Below are positions 45,960 to 57,109 of a stretch of 64,000 bases of DNA, in pieces. The position numbers and the translations under genes are program-made. Each line of letters begins with the position of its first letter. Position 1 is the stretch's first letter. The DNA is taken from NCBI GenBank assembly GCA_003255025.1, contig QANY01013209.1:1426001-1490000 (forward strand), given 5' to 3'. The notes beneath the pieces were generated by a model, which made no database searches, was not told the origin of the DNA, and saw only the letters and a program-made list of their open reading frames with translations. The stretch is from Datisca glomerata. Its lineage: Eukaryota; Streptophyta; Magnoliopsida; Cucurbitales; Datiscaceae.

Positions 45960-46380
45960 AAAGACACGACTAGTTGCGAGTATGAAAGGTAATCACATTT
46001 TTAGCGTGTGACCACGTTTTAGGCGTGGTCACGTGATTGACATGTGGTTTTAAAGGACATGCATGTGATCCTCACTCAACCCCATCTATAAAAAGAGGTC
46101 CCTAGCACCATTATGGGGACATCAATTTTCACTGATCCCGAGATAAAAGAATCTTGAGAATATTTTCTCTTCGAAGTTCTCACCTACCTTAGAGTTTCAA
46201 AGGCATTTGTCACCTTCCCACGACTACCTAAGGTTGCTTATCCTTCACCCTATGACCACCAACTCCTACATTTCCAGGCATACTTGATATAGACCAGATC
46301 ACCCATACACACATCACCATAGACCCCCTAAACACTGGAAATTATAGGTCCTCTGTGGCGGAGGGGCATGGGAAATCAGT
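45960..46380 (+). repeat. LTR-like stretch, possibly a Tat/Ogre-type gypsy LTR remnant
   Basis: A perfect hairpin (46008-46032; GTGACCACG and CGTGGTCAC) is followed by a TATA box (CTATAAAAAGAGG, about 46085-46097) and then GAGAATATTTTCTCTT and CTCACCTACCTTAGAG. That order resembles the promoter and R region of Tat-type gypsy LTRs. No second LTR or internal domain is visible nearby, and the edges are not defined. Confidence 0.35.
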
Positions 46381-46689
46381 GGTTGTATCTAACAACGATG
46401 GTGGCTAACGGTGGAAGGGCGTGAGGTAGTGGTGGAGGGGCATGAGGCATCTGACTCGACGACGGTGGCTGTGTCTAATAACGTATGACTCTAACGGTGG
46501 CTCAGTGGCTTTTCGATATGGCTTGCAGGTGGTTTGCTCGGTGGTAATCGCTAGAGAGAGATGGCAAAGGCAATAAGGTGTTGTCTTTTTATTAGTAGAG
46601 AACTAGTTTTGGTATTTTCTATTTCTAGTAGTGGGTCATTTTTACAGCTACTATTATCTAGAGGTCATTTTTACCAATTATTTATATAA

Positions 46690-47148
46690 TAGGGCTATTC
46701 ATCGGGGTGAAAATTATTTTACCAAACCGAACCGAACCTAAAATGATATGTTCGGTCGGTTCTTTATGTGTGTTTGGTTCAGTTCGGTTCGGGAATATGA
46801 GAGAACTGAAGTTTTGATTCGGGAATATGAGAGAACTGAAGTTTTGATTCGGGAATATGAGAGAACTGAAGTTTCGATTCGGGAATATGAGAGAATTGAA
46901 GCTTCAGTTCAGTTCAAATTTTTGGTGGTTTTCGAAGCAAACCGAATCGAAACATTAAATTCATATTTTTTTTATTTGTATATATAATTTCATATCAAAC
47001 TGAAACAAAATTTTAATTTTATATTATTTTTTCAATAATATCATTTAAAATTTTTTTTAATTCATAATATCAAACCGAAAGATAAAACTAAACCGAAACT
47101 CACAATTCGGTTCAGTTCTATTACCGAACCGAACTGTGAACACCTCTA
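46690..47148. mobile_element. hAT-like MITE of 459 bp with an internal minisatellite
   Basis: Terminal inverted repeats TAGGGCTATTCA (46690-46701) and TGAACACCTCTA (47137-47148) pair with two mismatches. Inside, many AACCGAACCGAA / TTCGGTTCGG motifs lie in opposite orientation near the two ends, a pattern widespread in plant MITEs whose ends resemble hAT elements. The expected 8-bp target duplication is not evident. A 30-bp repeat occupies 46789-46906. Confidence 0.75.
46789..46906 (+). repeat. 30-bp minisatellite, about four units, inside the MITE
   Basis: The unit is (GA)TTCGGGAATATGAGAGAA followed by CTGAAGTTTT, about four near-identical copies. The length is a multiple of three, so a frame across it repeats REYERTEVLI; this is an effect of the repeat, not a gene. 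Confidence 0.9.
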
Positions 47149-48111
47149 GATATCCATGCCAAATGCCCAAATCATTTTATATTGCAAAGAAAAAGAAAAA
47201 AATATTTACATCAAAGAGGTTTTCTTCTACCTTTTACAAACACATTATGACTCAATCAAATTAAAAAAACAATGTGGTAGATTGAAAATGTCTATACTAT
47301 TCATACTTTGACCATATTTATATTTTGAAATAACATCAGTATTAAGTTTTTTATCCACCAAAACAGACTGATCAACTAGTGCTATGATTGAACTTGCGTT
47401 CAGAGGTTGTATCTAGCAAAGTTGATGAGCAATTGCACTCCTTCCCAATGACAAAAAAATCACAATTCTCGTTAAATGGTCTATAATTATGATTAACTAG
47501 CAACTTAAACTGTTGAATGATAACTCTTCACCAGAAATTTTAGCAGATAAAAATCATATCCAATCAATCCCCTTCTTATCAAATAACCACAACTCTGACG
47601 ATAAAATCATGTTTTTTCCCAATAATAATAAAGACAAAATTGATGATATGAATTTGCTTCATGTAGACAAAATTAGATCTTGATGATAAAATCAAGAAAA
47701 AAGAACGGCTAGCACTTAGTAAAGGCTGGAGAATGAACAAAAACAAAAGTAGAATAGAAATTTAGAGAAATCTTGGATAAGATAGAGTAATAAACTTGTA
47801 ATGAAAGAGTGAAGTAGATTTCTCTCAATTTCAGGAACAGAAACAATAGCACCTGAAATGGGTTCCTAAAGATTCTTCAAATGCTTGAAAATTTCAGTCA
47901 CCACTTCAAAAACGAAATTCGGCATCCAAGTACATCAACAATGTAAAACGAGAAGCTCCCAAATGAAAATTTCTTGGTTTATCCTTTGGTTTCTTGAAAT
48001 TTGATTTTTCTCAAGAAACTGTAGTAAAAAAGAAGATTTCTTCAATACCCAAATCCAATTGGCTTCTTAAAACCCTCAAAATCCACATGCAAACTGATAT
48101 GAAACTTACAA
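47149..48111. other. Intergenic AT-rich DNA
   Basis: No open frame, RNA gene or repeat that I can support between the MITE and the older copia LTR. Confidence 0.55.
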
Positions 48112-48640
48112 TGTTGGGAAAATTTAACATGTGGGTCATGTAAATTAAATATGTTGTGTTATATTGTAATAAACCTAATTAAAATGATCTAATTAAAAAA
48201 TTAAAATTTTAATAATTATCATGTAATTAATGTATATGTACCAAGATGATATTTTTAAATTGTTGAAATGTTAAATTAAAAATATCAAAAGTTATTAACT
48301 GCTTAATTAATTAAAAAATGTTATGTCTCTTGAATTACACAAGCAAATCATAACTAAAAAAATGATTTTTTAACCGTATCTCTATTCATTCAAGAGAGAA
48401 TTTTGAAAAAGAACTCAAGAGCTTAAGTCAATTTGAAATATCTGATGCAACATTTTTCTCATTCAATTATCCATGAAACTATGTAAGTCTTCCACAATCA
48501 AGTTCTCCACTTCTTTCTTCTCATTGAAATCAAATGTCATATGTATTTGAGATTAGAGTTTGATGAAATTTCATTAAAACATGTTGATATTATGATTTAT
48601 GGAATATGACATGTTTATTTTAGACGATCTAATCTAGTAT

Positions 48641-48943
48641 TGTTGAAAAAAAAAAGCTGCAGTCTCAGAAGAAAATCTTCATCATAGGCAAAAGAGGGAA
48701 GCAGAACAGAGACTTTCCCAAACACAGTGGGTGTCTAACCATTTCTGGTAAAAAATGATTTCAGGCTACAAGTAGGCATCCGTTGGAATCATAGGAGATT
48801 ATAGGCAACCGTTAGAATCATTTGTATATATACATCATCCCTAATTGTAAACAAACATAATTTTTCCTTCAATAAAAGATCATCTCTGAAGCTCATCATT
48901 TTTTTCATCCAAGATCAGAACTAACATGTTCATCATTTCTACA
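48641..48943 (+). repeat. 5' LTR of the younger copia
   Basis: 303 bases, TGTTGA...TCTACA. It shares nearly all sequence with the 3' LTR but lacks 19 bases present there at about 53486-53504. TATATATACATC near 48825 is the TATA-like stretch. Confidence 0.93.
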
Positions 48944-48978
48944 TGGTATCAGGGCAGTGATTCTGAGAACCAACACAA

Positions 48979-50158
48979 ATGGCAGAACCATCAACCTCCG
49001 GCCAGCTTCACCACCATGACACCAACCCCAGATTAACCTTCATCCTGCTCACTGGCCACAACTATATATCGTGGGCCAGGGCGGCTCGGGTGAGCCTGAA
49101 AGGAAGAGGCAGACCGGGCTTCGTGGATGGCAGTAAGCCAAGACCGGACCGAAACTCAGAAGAATGGGACATCATGGGCAGCCAGGTAATGACTTGGATA
49201 ACAAATTCAATAGACCCAAAACTCAGTGAAATTTTTTGTTTTTGTAAAACAGGACAGGAACTCTGGGAAGAAATCCGGAGCAACTATTGTGAACAAAACA
49301 ATTTTGCGCAAGTCTTTGAACTTAAACGAGAGATCTCCCAAGCAAAACAGGGGGACAGATCAGTACCGGAGCTAACCGGGTTTTTAAAATCTAAGTTCAA
49401 CGAACTTGAAACCTTGAGACCGATGACCACTGACCTGAAGGAACTCCAAGAACGGACTGAGCAAGATATGGTTTACCACTTCTTGACGGCTCTCGACTCA
49501 AGCTACGAAGCATTCCGAGCTTAGATCTTGAAGTCGACAGAAAAGCCAACCTTTGCCACCGTCTCAGCCATGGTTCAAAGAGAAGAAACCAGGCGACGAG
49601 TCATGAGTACCAGAGATGAAAAGTAGGAAGCACTAGCCATGGCGACCCGCGGCTTCCTCCGCAACCCTAACCCTAAGAAAGGGGGAAGACACCGCGAACA
49701 ACTAGGCGAGCAGGTGAGATGCAGCCACTGCCGAAAGGAAGGGCACACCCATGATCGGTGCTGGAATCTGCACCTCCATCTCCGGCAGAACCAGAGAAAG
49801 TTCCAGAACGAGCGAGGGAGCTGCGCGAAAAATGACGAGCGAGGAGGCTCCGCGAAACACTCACCCTTTTATACCGAGGGTTTTATTGGAGCGGGTCACG
49901 GGTCAGGACCCAACCCAGACCGCAGGGCACACAAAATATATGGACCCGGTTCGGGCAGTGGGTACCGACCCGATCGAATGGAAGAAATAGACCAATCCGG
50001 ATCCATTAGAGCAGACTCGTACCCAGACAACAACTCACAGATGGCTACACTGCTCAAACAATTCGGAGAATTTTTACGCGATACCCCAGGTTCATTTATT
50101 TGCAATACTGTCAATTATTTTTCTAAAATCTGCAAATTTTTGTCACAACTTAGAACAC
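48979..50158 (+). pseudogene. Younger copia gag region with zinc knuckle, two premature stops
   Basis: The frame starts MAEPSTSGQLHHHDTNPRL. The Gag core shows FILLTGHNYISWARAARVSL, WDIMGSQVMTWITNSID and FELKREISQAKQGDRSV, followed by a zinc knuckle CSHCRKEGHTHDRC (about 49720-49761) of C-x2-C-x4-H-x4-C form. TAG stops at 49522-49524 and 49624-49626 interrupt an otherwise continuous frame. The frame then runs to 50184, overlapping the pol frame, which starts before 50159 in another phase. This implies one frameshift between about 50080 and 50158. Gag forms virus-like particles that package the element RNA. Confidence 0.88.
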
Positions 50159-53100
50159 TGGATAATAGACTCTGGTGCCTCTGACCACATGACTTATAAC
50201 ACAAAAAATCTACACAGTCTCACTAAATTAGAAAAACCACAACACGTGACGGTAACCAATGGAAATAAAGTTCCAATTTTTGGCACAGGGTCAACCACAC
50301 TCTTCACAAAAACTATTAACAACATACTTTGTCTCCCCAATTTTAACTCCAATCTCCTATCCGTCAGTAAAATAACCAAAGACCTAAACTGCAATGTTAC
50401 CTTTTCACCTGACAAAGTAATTTTTCAGGATCGAGTCACCGGGAGGAAGATTGGAGAAGGGAAATTTAGAAACAGTCTGTACTACTTAGAAGATACTGAC
50501 AAAACATGTCTGGCCACCTCCAGTACAGTACAAAAGGATAAAATATTTCATTGGAGATTCGGTCATCCCTCCGACAAAATCCTAAACAAATTACTTGGTT
50601 GTAATTCAGACTCTAGCAGTTGCTCAGTCTGCAAACTCTCAAAATAAACCAGGTTACCTTTTCCACTATATAGTAGTACGACAAAACGATGTTTTGAATT
50701 AATCCATTCTGATATTTGGGGGCCTGCCCCAGTTGACTCGTTTAATAAATTCAAATATTTTGTTACCTTTATTGATGATTTCTCTCGCACCACATGGTTA
50801 TACCTTTTAAAATTAAAAAATGAAGTCTTCAGTCGTTTTCAAGAATTCAACAAGTTAGTCGAAACTCAATTTGAAACAACCATAAAAATCTTTAGGTCTG
50901 ACAATGGAACCGAATATACTAACAACACCTTTTTTGAGTTCTTTAAACAAAAGGGTATACGACATCAAACCACCTGTATCCACACCCCACAACAAAACGG
51001 TGTCTCAGAACGCAAAAACCGACACCTTCTTGAAATGACTAGGGCTCTCCTCCTCCAAAACAACGTACCCAAACGGTACTGGTCAGACGCGATACTTACA
51101 GCAACATACCTTATCAATCGATTACCCAGTGTAAAATTACATCTGAAAAGCCCTCTAGAAATTCTCAAGGGTAGGAAAATTAATCTTGATCACATACGAA
51201 TATTCAGATGTACATGCTACGTACACATTCCAAAAATTGATAAATTGGACAAAACCGCAGTCAAAACCCTATTTTTGGGGTATTCCGCTGAAAAAAAGGG
51301 GTATAAATGCTACGACCCAATAAACCATAAACTCTACATCTCACGCGATGTACAATTTTTAGAAGTAGAATTCTATTACCCAAAGGACTCCGACAACCAT
51401 AACCACCACAAAACGCTTCCGCTACCTAACAATATTATTTCCTCCGATATCATAAGACATGAACATGATAACACATCAATCACGCCTGAGACAACTACCT
51501 CAGGGGGAGCAACTGATGAGGCAGTTGTCACTGATGAAGCAGTAATCGTAAGAAGATCAACAAGGCAAACTCATCCCCCAGCAAGATTAAAAGACTACGT
51601 GTCCCATCAGGTTCTATACCCTATCCAAAATTTCCTATCTTATGATAAAATATCTAACATCCACAGGGCATACTTGGGAAAAATTGATGAAACAGATGAG
51701 CCAAAGACCTATCAAGAAGCCCAACTCGACCCTAAATGGAGAAAGGCGATGAATGAAGAACTCCTAGCCTTGAAAAAGAATGAGACTTGGGACATAATCC
51801 CACTACCCAGCGGGAAGAAACCCGTAGGATGTAAATGGGTCTACAAGACCAAATACAACAGCAACGGCACTATCGAAAGATATAAAGCCCGACTAGTTGC
51901 CAAAGGCTTTACTCAGACATATGGAGTGGATTACCAGGAGACGTTCGCTCCAGTAGCAAAAATGAACACAATCCGTGTGCTACTATCCGTTGCCACAAAC
52001 CTCAACTGGGAACTATATCAAATGGATGTAAAAAACGCATTTCTCCAAGGAAATCTGGAAGAAGAAGTATATATGTCCCTACCTCTAGGACACGAGAAAG
52101 CAACACACCCATCTCTGGTATGTAGATTAAAGAAGGCTATCTACGGCCTGAAACAGTCACCAAGGGCATGGTATGAAAAATTAAGCATGTCTCTTTTAAA
52201 GATTAACTTCGTCAAAAGCACGGCTGACTCATCTATGTTTGTCAAACACACGAACAACTCCACCACCATCGTTTTAGTCTACGTAGATGACATTATCATC
52301 ACCGGAAATAACCACAATGAAATATGGAGTGTTCAAGAATTTCTAAAGGGGGAGTTTGATATTAAAGATCTAGGAAAACTAAAGTACTTCTTAGGGATAG
52401 AAATAGCTCACTCGAAGAAGAGATTGTTTCTGTCTCAAAGAAAATATATCTTAGACTTGTTAAAAGAAACATGCATGATAGGGGCAAAACCTGCTAGCAC
52501 ACCAATGGAAACCAACATGAAAATAGGACTGAATGATAGCAAACTAATAACTGATATAGGTCAATATCAGAGATTAGTAGGAAAACTTATTTATCTAACG
52601 GTCACAAGACCAGATATCACTTTTGCAGTTAGCGTTATCAGTCAATTCATGCATGCACCTTGCACAAATCATCAGGCAGCCGCAGAAAGGATACTCAGAT
52701 ACCTTAAAGGAACTCCCGGCCAAGGGATATGGATGAAAAAAATCGAGGCAAACTCCGTTGCTGGATACACTGACGCTGACGGGGCAGGTAGTTACGACAG
52801 AAAATCTACAACTGGTTTTTGTGTCTTTGTAGGTGGGAACGTAGTGACCTGGAAGAGCAAGAAACAAACTGTTGTAGCAAGGTCAAGTGCGGAGGCAGAA
52901 TACAGAGCCATGGCCTCCACTACTAGCGAACTCACATGGAGTAGACATCTCCTTCAAGACATGAAGGTTGAGATAAGATAACCGATAGAGATGCACTGTG
53001 ACAACCAAGCAGCACGTCATATTGCAATTAACCCCGTTTTTCATGAAAGAACCAAACATATTGAAGTGGACTGTTATTTCATAAGAGAGAAAGTACAGTC

Positions 53101-53350
53101 TGGAGAAATCACCATTCCCTTTGTACGTAGTGAAGACCAGCTAGCCGACATCTTCACCAAAGCCCTTGACAAAAATAACCTCCAAAGAATACTTGACAAG
53201 TTAGGTTCGATCAACCTATACGAACCCAACTTGAGGGGGAGTGTTGAAGAAAGAAAAGCTGCAGCCTCAGAAGAAAATCTTCATCATAGGCAAAAGAGGG
53301 AAGCAGAACAGAGACTTTCCCAAACACAGTGGGTGTCTAACCATTTCTGA
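50159..53350 (+). pseudogene. Younger copia pol: protease, integrase, reverse transcriptase, RNase H; two stops
   Basis: One frame runs through the region. The protease WIIDSGASDHMT (about 50159-50194) keeps the active-site DSG. The GAG-pre-integrase part has FHWRFGHPSDKIL. Integrase keeps HSDIWGP, FRSDNGTEY and TPQQNGVSERKNR, so all three catalytic acidic residues are visible. Reverse transcriptase keeps CKWVYKTKYNSNGTIERYKA, YQMDVKNAFLQGNLEEEVYM, YGLKQSPRAWYEKL and YVDDIIITGN. RNase H keeps YTDADGAGSYDRKSTTGF, SSAEAEYRAM and [10 protein letters not shown]. Only a TAA at 50645-50647, between the pre-integrase and the integrase core, and a TAA at 52979-52981, just before CDNQAA, break it. Apart from these, the catalytic set is complete, which is unusual in this window. 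Confidence 0.93.
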
Positions 53351-53564
53351 TAAAAAACGATTTCAGGCTACAACTAGGCATCCGTTGGAATCATAGGAGA
53401 TCATAGACAACCGTTAGAATCATTTGTATATATACATCATCCCTCATTGTAAACAAACATAATTTTTCCTTCAATAAAAGATCAGAACCAGAAAGGTTCA
53501 TCATCTCTGAAGCTCATCATTTTTTCCATCCAAGATCGGAACCAACATGTTCATCATTTCTACA
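53242..53564 (+). repeat. 3' LTR of the younger copia
   Basis: 323 bases, homologous to 48641-48943. It carries an extra 19-base block containing the small inverted repeat GAACC-AGAAA-GGTTC. The last codons of the pol frame extend into this LTR. Confidence 0.93.
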
Positions 53565-54749
53565 AGTTTTTTCTCATTCAATTATCCATGAATCATGTAA
53601 GTTTTTCGGCAATCAAATTCTCCACTTTCTACTTTTAATTGGAATCAAATAGTATATGTATTTGAGATTAGAGTTTGATAAAATTTCATAAAAACATGCT
53701 GACATGATTAATTTAGTATAGCAAGTTTAATTACACTTAATTTCAAACTCGTCAAGTGGTATCACAGTATCACATTATTGATTTCTTCGAGAGAGATTAA
53801 AATTTATAGATTTTAAGAAAATCTAAAATTAAGATTCCAGGAATCTAAAAAATTTGGGGATTTTGATCTTATAAAGTTTATAATGGGAAATTGATTATAT
53901 TATATGAATTGCATATTCATGTTGAATTTTGAAGATTTTTGTTGTAAAATCATGATTTAAAAAACAAAGCATCCAAGACGCCATTGAAGAAAACTACCAT
54001 AGGTTAGGTTCTGTGAAGATGGGAATGGGCAATTATATAGCCTGCTATGCGGTATGGTAGACGTGTAGGGATTTTATCCCCCGCTTTGAGGAAATGTTAT
54101 AGGGAGAGATTTTTACTGTTTTGTGATAACCATACAGAAAAATTAGAATTTATTCACTGCTTCACGGTATGGTACTGTAGCACTGCTACGGTAATGAGAA
54201 TTTTTTTTTGAATTGATTTATTGAATTCAAATTAATTGAGGTGATTTTTATTTCAATTAAATTCAATTAGTTTGATGTATAGATTAATTATGGTTATCGA
54301 ACATTCTGAATGAGTTAATTGAAATAAGATGTTACCAAAGTGACATATTTTATGTAGATTGTTCATTAGGGTGTTTGGTGGTTGTGTATGTGTGTAAATT
54401 CATATAGGTATTAGCCGACCCGAAAGAAGGTTAATAATAGCTAATTACCTACACATGTGTGATGGTAAACATATGACAATTATAAGGTTTTACATGTGAA
54501 TAATAAATCGATCCAAAGATAGATTTATTATTTAACATAGATTTATTATTAGTGTTTAACCATTACAACAATAGCATCTTACAGTTAATACCACTGCCCA
54601 AAGACTTGATATCAATGTTGTGCTATGTATTTTGAGAAGGAACTTACCAATTATTTGAATTTATTGATTGATATGATTGACTTTTGATATGAACGTATTT
54701 GGGTAATTCTTTTGTTCTTTTATAGCTATGTGACTATAATATCTACTTA

Positions 54750-56150
54750 CCTCAACAACATTCCTATTTTGAATGGGACCAACTTATTGGATTGGAAAGA
54801 GAACATGTTTTGTTCATGGCTACATAGATTCTAGATCTTGCACTTAGGATGGATGAACCCGCCCCTCTTAAGGCTGAAAGTTCTCTTGATGCTCGGAAAA
54901 ACTTTGAGAGGTGGGATCGCTCAGACCGCATGAGTCTAATGATCATAAGGGATAAACAATGCCAAAAAGTTCCTTAATGAGATTGAAAAGCTTTCTTCAA
55001 AAATGATAAAGTGGAAACAAGCACGATTGATTTTCATGAAGTATCAAGGCAAATAGAACATAAGGGAGTACATTATGAAAATGTCAAACATTGCTTCAAA
55101 ACTTAACACACTCAAGCTCGAGCATTTGGTATTGATCTCCTTTCTTACAAAATACAGTCAGTTTAAAATCAATTATAAATGTGAAAATGAGAAATCGACT
55201 CTCGTAAAACTCATTTCATATTGTGTTCAAGAGGAAGAGAGAATGAAGCATGATAAGACTAAAAGTGCTCATTTAGCTAGCAAAAAAGAAACAATGTAAG
55301 GATAATGACGGTTGTTTCTTTTATGGGAAGCCTGGACATGTAAAGAAGGACTGTACCAAATACCACGCATGACGTGTCAAGAAAGATACGTCTCTTACTT
55401 TGGTCTGTTCTGAGATAAATTTAGCTTCAGTATGTAGAAACACTTGATAGTTAGATTTTGGTGTCTCTACTCACATAAGTGGGAGATGAAGAATTGGTAG
55501 AAGTAAAGGATATTAGGCATTATAAGTTATTTTTGAGAATTGGATTTTATTTGAGTTTATCAGATACTTGTGTTGTGCTATCGTTTAGATGGAATTTGGT
55601 TTTTGTTTCTAAGTTGGACAAATTAAGTTATTGTTGTTCATTTGAAAACAATCAGTTTAGTTTATTAATAAATTCAAACCCAGTTCTCTTAATGTTTATA
55701 GTAAATTATATTTGCTTGATGTTAATACCTCATATAGTGAAGCCTTGCATGTTGAATCATGAGGTACTTAAAGAAAAATTAATAAGAAAAATTCGGCCAT
55801 ACTTTGGCATAAGTGCTTCGGTCATATCTCCAAAAAAGAGAATTCAGAGGCTCGTGTCAGATGTCATTTTAGAATCCCTTGATTTTTCATAACTTAATGT
55901 ACGTGTTGAGTGTATCAAAGGAAAACTGACCAAACAAAATAAATTAGGTGCCAATAGAGTAACATAGAATTGATTCATACAGACATATGTAGGCCATTCC
56001 CTAAGGCTTCATGGAATGCTCAACAATATTTTATGACGTTCATATACGACTACTCAAGATATGACGACATATAAAAATGGTTAAAAGTGTCAGATCTGAT
56101 TGTCGTGATGAATACTATGGTAGATCTTATGGTTTAGGAGAACAACGTAT
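54750..56150 (+). pseudogene. Older copia gag and start of pol, heavily decayed
   Basis: Gag starts near 54758 with ILNGTNLLDWKENM. It continues in other frames with NIREYIMKMSNIASKL, LVLISFLTKYSQFKINY and CVQEEERMKHDKTKSAHL (55060-55275). A zinc-knuckle trace GKPGHVKKDC lies at 55326-55355, with its first cysteine pair damaged. The protease is barely visible. The GAG-pre-integrase part (55780-55950) has SPKKRIQRLVSDVILESLDF and VECIKGK. Integrase traces run to about 56150, around the second catalytic aspartate. Beyond that the element is lost. Frameshifts and stops are too many to count with certainty. This copia is of a different lineage from the younger one, judged by its Gag. Confidence 0.78.
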
Positions 56151-56312
56151 ACTTGTTCTAATATGTCATGGTTTTCTTGTTTACAATTCATACCATTTAA
56201 GTCATAGTAATGTAATAATCACAATCCCAATACTTATAATTTGATGAACGAAATGTAATCCACCAACACTCTCCAGTGTGGCGATAAGACCCTAGGAAGT
56301 TGAATGAAACAT

Positions 56313-56470
56313 TAAGGGTGTGTAGTTGTCCCGAAATAACTGTCTCGTCTTGAGAAATTACCTCGAATCGAGCAGGACGGGACGGGATAATATTTCCTAT
56401 CCCATGCAGGACAGGACGGGATGGGATAATATTTCCTATCCCGTGCAGGGTAGGACGGGACATAGAACAA
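56313..56470. repeat. GACGGGA-rich tandem repeat in hAT-like debris
   Basis: The sequence begins AAGGGTGTGTAGTTGTCCCG, resembling a hAT-like end. It then has two and a half copies of a 46-47-base unit, AGGACGGGACGGGATAATAT followed by TTCCTATCCC-TGC (about 56372-56462). The same CCCGTCCCG motif occurs inverted at 60900-60935. Confidence 0.7.
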
Positions 56471-57109
56471 CTTTGAAAAAACTGACTTTGTTTCGTCCCA
56501 TCCCGAAGTTTTCATATATAGCTTTTTATTTTTAATTTTAAACTTTAATATTCTTAGTTTTAACCTTTATTCTTTTGATCTTTAAACCATCTTTAATTTT
56601 TAACCTTTATAATTTAGTCTAGTTTTTATGTTTTATTTAGTTTCTTCAGTAATAACCCCATATCATATTTAATTTTTCAGTCTGAAATTGAATTTTTCTC
56701 TCTCACACGAACGAAGAATAAGAACGATACTCTCTCATTCTCTCTCTTGAACGGCGAACTCGAGAGGCTCGCCGGTGACCCTTTGCTGCTTCGTCTAGCC
56801 TAGACTGCTCTCTCTGTCTCTCAGCCTATCTCTCATTTTTCTCCGTCTAGTCTAGACTGCTCTCTCTCAGGAGGGAGATTCTAATCTAGATCCCATGCCT
56901 CTAGTTCTCTAAAATTGTTACTCCTAGAAGAGGCATTAGCGAGTCAGCTCTGAGGACAGAGAAAGGATAAAGAAAAAAATTAATTATGAAGATAAATATA
57001 AGGAATTGAGAATTGTAACTATTTGAATGCAATGTAAGTACTTTTTGGACTGGAGTTGAAACACATATCTCTTTAACCCATCTTACACTCTTTTACCTCT
57101 TAATCTCCA

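Larger units (their letters stand above)
48641..53564 (+). mobile_element. Younger, nearly intact Ty1/copia element
   Basis: Complete LTRs (48641-48943 and 53242-53564) start TGTTGA and end TCTACA. A primer-binding site TGGTATCAGGGCAG lies directly after the 5' LTR, and a purine tract (TTGAGGGGGAG) before the 3' LTR. The whole gag-pol is present with only four stops and one frameshift. By eye the LTRs differ by about a dozen substitutions plus a 19-bp indel, so the insertion is fairly recent in comparison with its neighbours. The flanks AGTAT and AGTTT are not a clean duplication, and longer flanking homology argues for recombination (see findings). Confidence 0.93.
48112..56150 (+). mobile_element. 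Older Ty1/copia element, LTR split by a younger copia, 3' part missing
   Basis: The LTR begins TGTTGGGAAAATTTAAC at 48112 and is interrupted at 48640. LTR sequence resumes at 53565 and ends near 53745. A primer-binding site (TGGTATCAC) follows at 53757. Internal gag to integrase remnants run 54750-56150. The 3' half (reverse transcriptase, RNase H, 3' LTR) is absent. LTR sequence 48453-48640 is repeated at 53567-53730, so the two halves do not come from one simple interrupted LTR. Confidence 0.75.

Noticed and set aside
46748..46987. 79-codon frame with repeated REYERTEVLI
   Set aside because: Translation of the 30-bp minisatellite inside a MITE.
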